64,000 bases of DNA, taken from Pyrocephalus nanus (lineage: Eukaryota > Chordata > Aves > Passeriformes > Tyrannidae). Below the pieces are notes generated by a model. The model had not been told where the DNA came from, searched no databases, and worked only from the letters and a program-made list of their open reading frames with translations. Below are positions 49,901-64,000 of the stretch, piece after piece (within the stretch, counting starts at the first letter, position 1; each line of letters starts with the position of its first letter). The position numbers were made by a program, and so were the translations under genes. The stretch is taken from assembly GCA_038380795.1 (NCBI GenBank), contig CM076266.1, positions 47,204,425 through 47,268,424 of the forward strand, in the 5' to 3' direction.

Positions 49901-52900
49901 GGATGCTATCAGCCATTCTAGTCTTGAAGGCAAGAAATGTTTTCACAGATTATTCAAGAGTAAAACCAATAAAAGTGCATGCCAGAAGGTGAAAAATTAT
50001 CCAAACATGTTTATGGCTCTCGACCAGCAGGGTTAGCCACAGATACAACTGTGTGAATTCTCGCAGCTTGAGCACAGGAGTCCATCCACCCTCAGGTGTG
50101 AAAGCTGGGTGTAAGAGCCACACACAGGCCATGCAGGTCACTCTCCTGGGTCAGGACCAAATAACAAAGTGTTGGCAGAAGGATTCAGCAAATATTAAAC
50201 GGATTCCCTCCACTTTTTTTTTTTTTTTTCCAAAGGAAAAGGCAAATCTCCCCTCTTCCTTTAGATTTTAAAAAGCTACAGAAACATGAACACCACCCTA
50301 TTTCAAGAAGCACAGAATTATCATAAAAAAAGAAGAGCAGTGCACAAAATACTGGAGAAGAAAAAGGTACACAAGTTTTAAATTACAACTGCAACACAGG
50401 ACAGTGTAGAGCATTTATTATTTTACTTAATTTTCCAAAAGAAATTTTAACCCAAATGGCTAAGTGGTTTTGGTACCACACAGAACGTCAGTAAATGGCT
50501 GTCACAGAAAATGATGCAGAGAACTGGTAACCTTTTGACAGTAAACTGAAAACTGTCTGATAGTACTTCCAACCAAAAGCAACTTGAATATATCATGCAT
50601 GTTTTTGCCTATTTACCCTGAAAGGTACAAGACATTGCTTCAACTCAAGTTTTAAAAACTTATTTTATCTGATCAGACAAGCCTCATAAAAGCAGTATTA
50701 AATTATTCTTACTTTACCTACCTTTAGGTTAAAAGCCTGTTTTGCCTAAAAGGATAAATGTCAAAATGCGCCTTAAATTCAAGCTTTCAAAGAGTGAAAG
50801 TACTCCATCTACCATGCCCTAAGCTTAATTTTATTTCTGATAAATCTCATAATGTAACTCAATAAAAAAGGCACAATAAAAATACATACCATAATTGTTT
50901 TGTCCTAATGTTATGACTTCTGGCTAACAAGAGGCAAATTTATGGGAAAGCCTCATGTCTCTACTTTTTTTTATTTACTCAGCAAACTTTTTTTGAGCTC
51001 TTTTCCAGGATAGGTGCTTGAAAACCAGATGCACAAAATGGTTTCCATCACACATACACAAAATGCATTTTAGATACAAGAGTTGTTCTTAATACTCAAG
51101 CTTTTTCTTCATTCTACCAAAACAGGTCTTATGGCTTCTATTGTTCTGCCAAAACAGATGAGGACAAAATCCTTCCACTGAGTAATAAGAACAATTTAAA
51201 GATTGTCACTTTGCCTTTCAAAAAGTGCTTAAGTTAACTGGGGACTTATGTAGGGAACCAGAAATTAGTCAGCAAGAGACTACTGCTAATGATAATCACC
51301 TAGGTGAAAATCCTTCTCTGCTCAGTGCAAGATAATTAAATCCAGGTTAACTCTCCCTCATGGAAGTTACCTCAAACTGCTGTCCTTCTACTACTATAAG
51401 AGCTTGCCACTGCCAGCTACAACAAAATAACTCTTCTATCTACCACTCCACAGCCTGTTGCTAATGTGTAGGCCACCAAAGAGACCATCTGTCACTGAGC
51501 AATGAAAATATCACACCTCCTCCATGGCTGAAGCCACTTGTGGTTCTTTAAACCTTAATGATCCCACAACACAAAACAAAGAACTCACATTTAGTAACAA
51601 AGTCCTCTCAAATGAAATCAATGTGGTACATATAATGCACCCAGGGCAGTCCCCGTGTACAGTTCTCAAGTGCTAGAACCAACATGGAGAAAAAGCTCTT
51701 CTCAAATAATGGCCAAGAAAACACAACATGATAGTAGGTAATAAAAACAAGCAGTACTTTTACAGTAAACTGTCCTTTCGCTACTCTCTAATCCATTACT
51801 AATAGCGAGGCAAAATAAAATACACTCCAAATTATGGTGAGATAGAAACCTCAAATCTGGTGTTTTGTATGTATTGATGAGTACACTAAGAGATACACTG
51901 GCACCCCATGGGCTCAGACCCATTTGTCTGTCTTCAATGAGGTCTTAAATAATGTTTATTAAAAAAAAATTACAGTGAGGACAGATCCAGTATGTCTACC
52001 TAAGCATCTGGGTTACCAGCTAAGAGTAAGACTGAAGATAGTAAAGGGTACACCTTTCATGATGGCTCAGTACCAGAGAAAAGCAAAGATCGTCGCTGTA
52101 GAAGTCAGTTTTGGCTGGAGGGTATGTAGCAGCTCAATTTGCTGCATGATGCTTACAATCAAAAAGCCAAAATCACAACTTCAAAAGAAGAACAGCAATG
52201 GATCTTTTTTTTTTTGTGAGATTTAGAAGTACTTCTAAGAGAATTGAAACTGGAGAAAAATAGTATATAAGTCTAGAAAAGTCCGGCAGATGGAAATGTT
52301 GAGGACTATCTAAGAGAAAAATGACTGTAAGATGAAGACACATCTTGATACAGTTGCAAAATCATGCTTTGGACTGTAGGTAAAAATTACTAGATCAAAT
52401 AAAAGGAGATAGTTTTAGAAAAGTGATAATTTTTTATAAATATGTTAATTAATTATAAATGATAAAATATTTCCAAAGTGTTTTTTAATTATATTCCCCA
52501 TTACTTAAAATCCAGTCAAGGTGCTACATGCTGTTTTACCCATGAGCAGATATTCACTGGTTACAGAGGGCGCAAGGAACAGCACTGGTTTAAATAAGGC
52601 ACAGGTCAAGGACATACAAAGCCCAAGGACACTCCTCTATTTCCCTGAGGACCCACAGCACCCCTTGCTCAAGGAAAGGGCTGGCAGGTTGTGAGCAGGG
52701 AGAGGAAAGCAATGCTCCCCAGAAAGCTGCTCTCAGCTGCCAGCTGCCCACCCCTCCTGCGGACAGGAGACAAGCCCCTGGTGCTGACAGCAGGCAGAGC
52801 AGGAGGGATCATTTCACCTCCCTGATGTCCAACAAAAAAAATCAACCTTATGTTTCTAGGCAACTTTAAACAGAAGGTAAATCCACTATACTTATTCAAA

Positions 52901-55900
52901 TAAATGTCAGAAGGTTAATGCTATTATCCAAGGAACTTTGCCAACCTGAAATATCACATTTCATGACTGCTACAGTTTTACATTGTAAAACAGAAGCACT
53001 TCAAAAGCAATGGTTGGCATGCAGTGCAATACAGGCAATCCATTACATTTATCGTGGCTGAAACAAAACTTGTTTGTGCCTAGAACAGGTGAGTGAATGA
53101 GACAACCTGGAGAGCTGCATCTCAAAAGGCAGGGAGGCATAAGGGTTCATCCTACTTAACCGTTGTTGTAGCTGCATGACTTATGAGGAACAGTTTCAGT
53201 GCTAAAGAAGCTTCAGTTTATACTGTACTCAGATGCATCTGTTAAGAAATGATGAGCATCAATTTCTAACTTAAAATTTACACATATTAGTTCATTTCCC
53301 TATGAGATGAAAGAAATCCAAGTGACAAATTCCTCATATCCTGTCTGGTCCTCTGTTACAAACCAAACTGAACAGGTCAGAAGTTTATTGCATTTCATTA
53401 CACATTCATATCATGGATGAGATCAGAACTGATTTTAATTTCTTTTTCCTCTAGAAAAGTCATATGAAACTGATTTAAATTATTTTTAGATATCCTCTAA
53501 AGTTGATGTACAAGAAAACCGGTCCAATAACATGCCAGGAGATTAGTATTTCAAAGGAAGCATTTACGACTGACCAAATATCAATTAGATATTATAAAAA
53601 TTCTACATCGACATATTTTTAACTTCCTTCAGCCACCCATTCAAAAGACCTTATTAAAAAGACTTGTTTTCCCAAAAGACAATTTCTTCTCTAAATTAAG
53701 ACAGCACTTTCTGTATGGGAAAAGTCACATGACTTTCACCAATTTATTAAAATGGTCTCCTCAATGTATAAATTGACCACATATACAATATCCCATTTTT
53801 ATTTCAAACTATTTTCAGGATTTAACTGACATGTATGTAAAGGCATCTTCATATGGGGGTACAATAGCTGTCAGAAAGGATGCAGTCTATTAAAAAGGTA
53901 TTAAAGTTACTGTTAACATTGGAATATTAGAAGTTATTTTATGTGCCCAAAATTCACATTTCAAGAGTGATATTTTAAGACAAGTTTGAGAAATGAGTGA
54001 AAACAAGAAGTTAAGAACAGAGCAAACCTTTTTTCACCCTTGAATCCTGATATAGCCAGTTAATTCAAAAAGTAGATGCTCACCAGTTCTACAAAACTTC
54101 AGCAGTAAAATGACACAGGTAAAAATTTGTGCTGGATTATTATCACCTAATAACTATTAAAATAGTAATTACAATTCATAATATATATGACTCGTGTCCT
54201 TCAGCTAAGGCTCAACCTCTCCTCCTCTCAGACTGTGGCAAAGAATGGGTCTGGAATCTAACCTTGTTGCTATATTTCACGTATATCAGAACTTAATGCC
54301 CAGTTTCTTTCCCCTTTAGAAAGAAGCATGCCATCATCCCACAAGGAACACACTGGGCTCAATAATTCCCATGCCTCACAGAAAGTTAACCAGGCAGGCA
54401 GGTTGATGGACACTCCTAACAAGACAACTTGATTTTTCTCTTATACCCATTTGCTAGTTCTACTGTGAATTTAAATGAAAGCAGGTGATGTGATAGTTGA
54501 GTTTCCCTAAGAAATATTCCTTCACAAGAACACGACTATCAAAACCTATTATGTGACTGCTGGTCAAACACAGCCTAGTAGAAAAGGAATTGCATCTCTG
54601 ACTCTGTAACCCAGCGTGTATCATCTTTAGCATTTTAAGCATCCATATTTTAAAAGACGCCTTTCTGTGACTATGTAAACTATTTTCAGGCAAAAACCTC
54701 CTTTCTCCTGTAAGTTCATGACTTGAGGTTCCTAAATAGGTAAAATGGTATCAGAAAGACTTTTAAAAAAAGGAGCATAGTCATTATGCGTATATATGGT
54801 ATATAATTGATCTAAGTTCAGCTTTGATAAAAGCAAAATTAAAAGTGCCAGACACCCCCGCTGCAGAAGTTGTGGTGTGAACTAAGTCAAAAAAGTTCTT
54901 TCAACAGAAAGACAACAGAAGAAAAATAGGCTAAAGAGAAAAGGGATTTTAGAAACCACCAAGGCACACTGAGATACTTGGTTTGATGATACTCACCTAC
55001 TATGTTCTGGCATAAACTAAAGTACTGCTTAAACTATATACAAGTACACATAAATTATGCAATATCCCATTTTTGCCTATGGGATCTCCCGAACACAAAA
55101 AAGACTGTGTAAAGTGAACACTTTCCCTATTCCTCCAAATCCCTCTTAAGAAATGCAGGCAGCCTGAAAAAGCAAGGTGTAGGTGAGGCGTCTAGGAAGG
55201 GGACACCAATAGAAGTACAAAGCAAAAGAACAAATTAGGAAAAAATAAGTCCATATTTAAATTAAAAGCAAATTGTCTGGTAAATATTTAGGTTAAAAAT
55301 TTTGTAAGTATTTGAAATCAATAGGCCTTTGCTGAGAGAAAGCTGACAAAATGGCAGTTATCAAAGAGTTCCAGGCTTAGCTGGAGGGGGCCAGAGTGAT
55401 GTCCAGACAGCATTCACCAACGCCCTGACTGGTATGGAGATGGATAAACAGGTTCGTGGGAATGGGCAAAACAGGCAAGAATTCATAGATCTGATACCTC
55501 CGATTGTTGCCTTTTTGCTGCTTCTCAATTTATTTTGCTTACCAAGCAAAAAGCATAAAAACCACTGAAACAAAATGAATGAGACTATTCATTAGCTGAA
55601 CTAGACAGATCTTTTAAGGAAACAAACTGAAGAAAGAACAGAAAAGGGAGAGAAACAACAGATCAGGGAGATGTGATACTACCAAGCAACTGATTTTAAA
55701 AAAATCACAGCTATACACTGAATTGAAAACTTTTGAGGCTTTTACAAAGGTTCTAACACACCAAAACTACCCTAAAGATTCCCAGATAAGGCATAGCTGT
55801 ACCTCTTTTCAGGGAGTGTCTCTCCTGAAGTATAACTGGGCTTTGATGGCTCATGAACTTCCCAAGTGCTAACATATGAAATTCAAAGAAAAGGTAATAG

Positions 55901-58900
55901 GCAGTGATGCTCAGGGAAGGCAGTAATGTTAGTACACAAACAGGAGAGACACAAAGATCTTAACAAACTCCTTTTTGCTTTGTCTTGCTACATAACCAAA
56001 ACACACAAAGGGACCATGACAAATAAAATACTTCTGATAGTATTAGCAATTGCTAATTAAGAATTCTTTTCTGTGTTTTTAATGAAAAGATAAATTAAAC
56101 AAGGCTATGTCACTGTTCATTCTCTTTGTCAATAAATAAAGGGGAAAAGTTAGTCTTTTATAAAGAACCATGTGATTTCCTCATCTACAGTCTGACACAA
56201 GAACATATTCTTCTTGCCTCTTCTATTTTCCTTTTTTTTAAACTTTTCTCTCCTAACAAAAGTTAATATTTATTTATGCAATTTAGAGCAGATGCTATTT
56301 CTGTTCTTCAGTTATCTAGATAATCTCCTAATTAAATATCTGCATGTAGTATCCTGAGAATTGAATTTATATTTTAATCACATATTGCTCTCCTTTGTTA
56401 TTTTGCTTTTACTTGCTTTTACTGGCATGTGGGTATATTGCACATGGCTGTAAAAAAAATCCTGCATGGCTAAATTCTGTAATGCAGACTTTTGAAAGCA
56501 ACCAAAGAATAACTTAAATATGAACAGTACTGATTCTCAGAAACAACAAAATGCAAAGCTGTTTCACAAGATCACCATTTAAGTCTGTGCTTGCACATTT
56601 TGTATATGCTATATATGCATTTATATTCTACAGGTTAAAAAAAATTTAATTTCTCAACTATTTAAGCAATACCATTATCTGTCATAAGCGGAAACTAATT
56701 CCTATATGTCACTCAGAGAGCAAAAACTTAAATGCTGACCAGCAAACAACTTTCTTATTCTGAGCCCTGCACTCCCATTCCTTATTCAAGGACTTTCAGA
56801 GAACAGGCAAAAACCTAGTGAGTGAGTGATGCAATCCTTTAGTTAAAAAGCATCATGTATCTGCACAGCAAACTGAACACTGAAATGATACCCATTAAAC
56901 AAGCATTCTTCCAAATATGCTTCCAGTATCATATCACTCCATTATTTCTCTACTAACATTTAAAAAAAACCCACTTTTTTCAAGACATAATTACACATTT
57001 ATACATTACAGAAAAATAGTTTTAGCATTGCCTGTTATGGACAGAAGAGTAATGTGGGAAAACAATTTAGAGCTCTAGTATCCAATCCCTCAACATGCTT
57101 CTGTAAGGTAAAACATCAGATAAATCTTCTCTGACACATTTTTATTTAAGAAGGCTGCAGGATTAAGTTAAAGTTGCACTATCTATATCCTTTCCTAAGG
57201 CAGTAGACATTAGCTAATCCTAGTGCACTGATTGATTTATTTGGTATGCTAAAAATTCTGTATCACCTTTACTCCTCCAGGGAGGAGCCGATGACAATTT
57301 GTGTAACTGCTCCGTGGCACTGACCAATTTTTGACTATGATTTTGTGTTCAGCAGTTCTTTCACATTATAATCCATGAAGTAGCATATTCACCAAGTGGA
57401 AAAAGAAAAATTTCGTTCAACATGTTAAGTTTAAAAAATAATCTCCTCCTTCAACAAATGAAGCTTGGTAAAAAGGTGTATATTGAATATATGTAAATAT
57501 AATATAGGTCTATTGTAGCAATCTTTAGAATAGTTCAATATTTTACAGGTGTTTATTTTTGTGCTTTAACTTAGATTTTGTATATTCAAGTATTATGCAT
57601 AAGCATTTAACATTTGTATGTTGATACTTACTATTAATTTATTAGATGTCTTATTAACAAGTATTTAAATAAGCCATATATAAAATATAGCTAACTTTAA
57701 AAGTTAAAAAAATATGGATTAAACACTAATAGATCAGTAATGTATCTAAAATAAAAGATAATATACTCAATGGATTTGCTGAGGGTTTTTTTTTAATATT
57801 TTGGTTGGGATTTTTTGTTGTTGTTTTGTTCTACTTTATTTGGTTTGCTGGGTTTTTTTTTACTTAGAATGTGATCATTTGACGAGTTTCGCAGAATGCC
57901 CATGCATATTCCAAGATGGAAAAGAATGATCACCCCAACCAGCACGGTGAACTCCCAGCAGGTCAGATCAACAGCTGTGCTGAAAGGCCCTTGGCTGGTG
58001 TCTCCCAGAATCCCGTCCCTCCTACATGTGGGATTATGTCTGAACCACGCAATGGGTCACAGCAGGCAAGGGCGAACCTCACCACTGCCTTCAGCTGCCT
58101 TAGAGCAGGGATTAGAGAGGGATTGGAGCTCCCAAGGGAAAGGATGAGAAACCACAGACACAAGCCCGCATGTGGGAAGTTTTTGTTAGATTTAAGAAAG
58201 ATTCTTCCCTGGGATGATGCTCCAGCATGGGAACAGGGCATCCAGAAAGACTCCAGAATCTTCCTGGCTTTGGGAAAACGCAAAATTGAAATGGGCTGAG
58301 CAAACTGGTGTGCCTCCATCTGCTCTGGGTAAGGGCTGGATAAGAAGATGTCCTCAGGTCCCTTCTTGAGCTCAACTGCCCTGTCACACCAGTCGATGCT
58401 CCTGTGTATGGGCACAGGAAAATTCTGCATCAATGCATCAGATAATCAGCATTTAGTTAAACAGTGGTGGTCAAGACTGAGATAAATCCCCAAATGACAA
58501 CTTAAAAGCCTTTTTCTGAAGTGTTTCCTAAGACTAAAGTGTTACATTTTGCAAGTTTTTATCACCCAGTCCCTACCTCCCATATCACCTCTCCATGTCT
58601 CTTCCCATACAACTTCTTCCCTGCAACTGCAATGAGTCTAATGCAGAGCTCAATCTTCTGCCCTGTTCCTCAAAACATACAAGCATTTTGGCCCCTGTTC
58701 TGCAGTGGGACCTTCTCCTGAAATGTCTTATTTTTAACCCCCTGGTGCTGGCCTTCTCTGTTATAAAGTTCTCAGCAATCAGAAAAATATACAAGTACCT
58801 TAACTGTGAGGGAAATGAGGCAATCAAATTGTAAATATCATATTGGTGCAACTGGAAAAAGAATTTTATACTTTCAACACTGGAAATCATTTTATAAGTA

Positions 58901-61566
58901 GAAAGTTTAAGCTTTGTGAAAGACTACAAGGAAGGGAAAAGAGGCATTATCTGCACAGAACAGTATAATTCTGACAGTCTCTCATTAAATTGTTATTACT
59001 TCTCATTAAGAAACTTCATACCTACTCATGTACTATATTTTCTCTTTCCACTACCGTGCACCAACTACTATGAACAGTTCTTGCACTACATTCAGTGAAA
59101 AACAGTATGTCCTAAAGCCACTAAAAATGCACATATGTCAACAACATTTAATGCTGTGATGAATGGAACTCATCAACTAGTGCAGGGTTTTCCTATTTGA
59201 CCCACTTTTCCTCCTGTGACTTCTTGGACAATCCTTTGTTGTGATACTGTAAGTTTAATGTAATACAATGATGGATTCCTAATCACAGAACTGTTGTACA
59301 TTACCTGTTTTTAAACAGCATTCTGTAAGACACAAGTTCCTGAAACACAAGAGTTAGGCACAACTCTTCAACATCACCATACACCAGGAAATCTAAACTC
59401 TGTCTGAGAAAGGATTTTATGATTTATTTCTGAAACATATATAGCCTGTGTAAAAAATTCAGCACCCTATTTCTAAGTTCAAGTTTAAAGAAATACTGAT
59501 AAACAAACAACATTTGATGAATTTTGCTTCTATATGGTTCTTTTTGCTGGAAATTCTATTAAAGAAAGCAGTATTTGGACTATGTTTTTAAGATTTGTAC
59601 AGATATTGCTAGAATAGAAATATAGTAATTTTAGAGAGTGGTAAAGTTATTTAAATTTACCTAAAAATGGCAATGAAAAACATGGGAGAGAATCTTGTAT
59701 TTAAAAAAACCCCAACAAATTAAGGCTTCACGCAAAGAACAGTCAACATTATGGACAGCATATTGTCCAAATCAGAGGACTGATTAGCACTAGAAAAAAT
59801 TGTATTTATGTCCCATAGGTTACTGTGATCTAATCAGACACAAAATAAACAGAAGGCTATCTTTAGTCCAAAGTGAACCCTATTTGTGCATAGTGAAAGG
59901 CTATGATATATCAGGAAAGGCTTAACCTACTCTCCTCCCAATCTGTTGAGTACCTAAGTGGCTTAGCAACTTAGTTCTTCCCACAAGCACAGTATCAAAT
60001 ATCTTGTCTGTATGCAGTTCTCATTCCACTTCCTTATACATAAGAATCTGAAGATTGCTAACGATCTGTAATCCAGCTATAAACAGAAAGAAGAGGATAA
60101 TCGCTTTAGGAGGTACTCTCTTAAACATTAACAGATTACTAGATTGCAAGAATATTAAAGATCAAAAGCTCAGTGACAGTAATGAAGTAAAGGTATTGCT
60201 TATAATTAATTAGCACTATTTCTTACTACAGATTTGAGTAAGAAGTTACCCAAGCTTACCAAGTTTTGCCAAGAAATGGAAACAAGGAGTTTCCTACATT
60301 TTTTCTGGGTCTTTACATATGGAGAGGACAAAAGAGAATAATTCAAGTCACTGTTATTCTTCGTTACCCACTGTAGGTGTTCCCTCACTCCTCCCTTCCC
60401 CTGGTTGTTTGGAAGAGTAGGGATATGTGAGGTTGTGGCTGATGGCAGTATTCCTTCTTACCCTTCTGCAGTCTCCTAATCTGCATTTTACATTATCACT
60501 GCTCAGAGAAACACTGTGCCTTTTCAAATGTCATCATGGCTGGCTACTACCACCCTAGCCTGATGTCAGAGACACTGGGGGGAGTCAAGTGTTTCACATA
60601 AAATTTTAAGCATTTATTTTGCATCAGCATTGATGCACTTTCTCCAAGAAGCACATAAGAAAAACATGAGCCTTAATCTGTTTCGCAGGTCTATTCAGAA
60701 AACGGTTCAGAAGCAAATAAAAATGTCAGCAATACCTATCCAGGCTGAGTAAGATAATCACAGTGGACAATGGGATAAGTATAAGGTGGACAGTAAGGGG
60801 AAGTATAAAGAAAAGTGAAAACTATAAAATAAAGATTGCACATTGAATCAAGAGGCAGGAAAAACATTATACAACATTTTTTAAAAAGATTGAGAATAAT
60901 TTCTTTAATCTGATATTGATCATATAAAGACTGCACCTGGACAATACTTTATCTTACAGACAGACCTCTCTGCTTAAAACCTCAAGAAAAGCACAAAGGC
61001 AACTTTTCAAAATTTTCCAGAGTTTGCATATATTTCGGCATGAAAAGTCCTTTGAGTTGCACATACTGGTTAAGTGCTCATACACTTTCCCCTTGGTAAG
61101 GCATTTCTGCTCCTTGTATCATTACAGCTTTTTATCTACTACTTCTTGAGGCAAAACCTCCCCTTGTGCAGAAAAGACTCCTCTCCTCCCAAGATGCATG
61201 GAAAGAGCACAAAACATTACTCTTAAAAAAAAAAAAGGTCCTCACACTGTATCTGTCAATTCTCCCATTTACAGTGTTCCTAGTTATTTCTGCCAAGCTA
61301 TAAAAAGTATCTATTTTTAAAAAAAATTTTGTACAAAGAAGGAGCAAGTCAAAGTTTATTGTGTACCTGAAGTTAATTTCAGAAGTATAAACCAAACCTC
61401 TTTCATTTTGGAAAGAAGTATCTACTGTCCTAGGCAGATACTAAACAATGTAGGTAACTTGGATTACAATTAATTAGAGCTGCTACTCTGAAACTTGTGA
61501 CTGCCTGTCCCAGACACATTGCTAAACCAGAGTATAATGGAAGTCCTTGCTCTGTAATTAAAATTC

Positions 61567-61584
61567 ACATCCACTAGTGGATGT
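61567..61584. repeat. 18-bp perfect palindrome
   Basis: ACATCCACTAGTGGATGT is identical to its own reverse complement. No spacer. Intronic; function unknown. Confidence 0.95.
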
Positions 61585-63922
61585 TTTGCATTTTATTCAA
61601 AATTCTTTATACTTATGATGGTATTTTCTCCTTGCAAACTGGTAACAGAAGACTAGAAGCAGACCTGCAAGCATTCCATGAGAATAAGAACAACCCACTC
61701 CCTAATAAAAGGCTCTGACAGAATTAGATCAGACTACCTTTGCTTTTAAAAACTTCTTGCTTCTTTACAACTGAGAAGTATTTGTGGCCCCCTAACTTGC
61801 AGCTAGTGCAAGTTTGCTGTTTAAACCAATGCTGAAGTTGCAGCCAGTGTGGCCAGTGCTGTGTTCCTACCCCATCGCCAGCTCAAGGTAAGGATGGGAA
61901 ACAGAAGGTGGAGTGGGGAAGATACTTGTGAAGTCCCTCTCCTGTATAAACACAAGATGGCCAGGAAAGGCTGTAGACACACTCAGTGATGGGACGAAGG
62001 ACAACATCCGTTCATGTTCCCTTTATGAGTGATACATCAACATCCCTTCTCTAAGACAACTCTCAAAGAAAATTTTTTTGTATACTTCTGTATCCATAGT
62101 CCTTTTCTGTCCTGGCCCCTTCCCCTTTCTCTAACTCTCAGCCCTCAAAAACCACTGCAAATATAGGTTGGTGACCTAAAATGCTGCAGTTGATTCCTGG
62201 AGGTGGTACTCACAAAAGGGCTCAGATTTCAGAATATATCTATATTAGTATATAACTAATCTTAGCAATTTAACATGAATGTTAAATGACTGCATGCCAG
62301 TGGTCACATCATACTTCAGTTTCACGGAGCAGATACAGCTTTGCAGAGAAATGTTCCTGCAGATATCAAATAAGCCACAGACATTTAAAGGAAACAAAGA
62401 AATACTAGAGGTCTTTTTAAGACTTGTTCTAATAAGAAGGGATGTGTGGGACAAAAAGTCAGATCAAATACAATTAACTTCCATAAAAGCTCTATAAGCT
62501 AAAACAAGAGATGAACATATGCAGAAGGAAGAGGTGCCATAAAACCTAACCTTGAACTGAATATTACTAAGAAACTAAAGCCGACTTCCATTACATGATT
62601 ATATGCTTCGATGTCTCTAAAGGCCTTTTCACCCTCTACAATAGCCTACTGTAATTGTCACAGGGTAATCAGATCTGTTGAGTATGCAGGAACTCACTCG
62701 CTTTCAAAATGTTATGGTGCTTACAAAGGATTTTATTCATTAGACAGATTAATAGCTGTTCTTTGAACTCCCTCTCCTTCACACAAGTCTGTGCTGAGTG
62801 CCAGTCCAGTGCTGCCTGCAGACAGTAGAGAAGGGCTTTGGGAACTCACCTCTGAGAAGAAAAGCAAACTTACATGAAATATCTTACTGGGAATTGTAAC
62901 AGAAAATGAATTCTTGAGCTAGCATGATTCCCTTAATTATTAAAATAGACTAACCATAAAAATAAATTTGCAGTGATAATACAAGAGGAATCATTACAAT
63001 CTTACTCCTTCTCCACTTCCCCCACTTCAGAATCAGATGGTTCTGGTTTTCTAGTCTACGCCTAGCAAACTTCTTAGGTTCCATGATAAAAATTCTACAA
63101 AAGTCTCTGCCACAGACACGTATGTAAACATCTCGTGCATTACACAAATATAATCTAACCATAGGTAATCTGCAAGAAAGAAAGCAAAGGCATACTTATA
63201 TCATGTTGACACTAAGTCACCATGTGCTTTTTGGAAAGGGCTGTTAATGTAGGTCCCCTTTATTGATGTGATGTAGTTATTCTTAAAAATAACAGAAATG
63301 TTTTGCTGGTTTTATGTTTAATGTTTAGAAATGTTTTATTCATCAGACTTCTTAAATGACATTTTAAAATCACATTTAAAACTTACCGGAGGACAGAAAT
63401 ATAATAAATTTTCATTTATTCAAATATATAATTTTATATATATTCTTATGTTCAACTTGTGATGAAAAAGAGTCTGAAACAAAGTTTAGAGGATGTATAT
63501 AACTATTCCTCATTGCACACAGGCTAAAGTGCCCATACGCTTTGAAATCTGTACTGTTAATCATATACTTAAATAATTCATTAAAATGACAGTATTCAGA
63601 ACTTTCTTAAATGTTCTTAAGATGTTAAATTCATTTATTCTAAATTCAAACCCAAATAAATGACTAATATCAAAGCAAGGTTGAGAATCCTAAGACTGTA
63701 TTTTTCCAGGGATGTTTAACATCTGAAAATGATAGCTCACTGAAGGATTAATTTTCTCCCCTTCCCTGTACCTCTAGTATTGTTACTCTGATTTTGCTTC
63801 GAGAAATAACATGTAGGGAAGTCTGGGACTCTTGTTTTAAATAAAACAGTCTTGAAAGATCAAAAGATAACAACACCAGAAAAAACCTCGCCATTACTGT
63901 AAACTGGCAACTTCCAATTTAA

Positions 63923-63948
63923 TGGAATGCCATCTTGGAATGCCATCT
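63923..63948. repeat. 13-bp tandem duplication
   Basis: TGGAATGCCATCT is repeated exactly, near the right edge of the window within the large intron. Confidence 0.95.
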
Positions 63949-64000
63949 GTGGTTTTATTCAATTAATCTTTCCTATAGTTCTCATTAAAGACAACGAAAC

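Larger units (their letters stand above)
35982..64000 (-). other. PPP1R9A: Part of a large PPP1R9A intron (at least 28 kb in window), continuing past the right edge
   Basis: Upstream of the [10 protein letters not shown] exon I find no further neurabin exon in 28 kb. In this gene family the N-terminal region is encoded largely by one big first coding exon, so that exon should lie to the right of 64000. The intron contains an LTR-like element (37322-37912), a 21-bp tandem duplication, two CR1 copies (40184-40563, 42096-42975), a telomere-type repeat and homopolymer runs (T17 at 43950-43966, T16 at 50214-50229). Stretches from about 43.0 to 57.9 kb and 58.45 to 64.0 kb show no gene or identifiable repeat copy beyond short duplications and palindromes. 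Long-range enhancers could be present but cannot be recognised by eye. Confidence 0.8.

Overview
The window is a piece of a vertebrate nuclear chromosome, almost certainly from a bird. It is AT-rich and mostly non-coding. It holds spliced exons with GT-AG borders and several decayed CR1-type LINE copies, the dominant retroposon of birds and reptiles. There is also one 591-bp element that looks like a solo endogenous-retrovirus LTR. No prokaryotic features (operons, long intact ORFs, CRISPR arrays) are present.

One gene is supported: PPP1R9A (neurabin-1), on the minus strand, so transcription runs from high to low coordinates. Seven consecutive coding exons are visible: 35849-35981, 35231-35351, 29892-29996, 15906-16041, 7448-7603, 1931-1984 and 1-104 (cut by the window edge). 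They total 809 nt, about 269 codons, in one continuous reading frame. They encode, in order, the end of the PP1-binding region, the complete PDZ domain, an acidic linker and the start of the C-terminal coiled coil. The N-terminal coding part (actin-binding region and the PP1-docking core motif) should lie beyond 64000. The rest of the coiled coil and the C-terminal SAM domain should lie to the left of base 1.

Layout: 1-36 kb holds the exons and six introns (497 nt to 13.85 kb). 36-64 kb is one uninterrupted piece of a very large intron with no recognisable exon. CR1 fragments lie at about 9.05, 19.9, 21.4-22.0, 34.0-34.8, 40.2-40.6 and 42.1-43.0 kb. The LTR-like element is at 37322-37912. A four-unit interstitial telomeric repeat lies at 40779-40802, between two CR1 copies. 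Short tandem duplications, homopolymer runs and a few perfect inverted repeats are scattered through the introns.

I found no convincing novel multi-gene system. The points most worth a second look are the in-frame 156-nt exon with a pyrimidine-poor acceptor, the interstitial telomeric repeat, the LTR-like element lying in the gene's own transcriptional orientation, a GC-richer block near 58 kb that is open on both strands, and an exon-like stretch on the plus strand near 24.0 kb.
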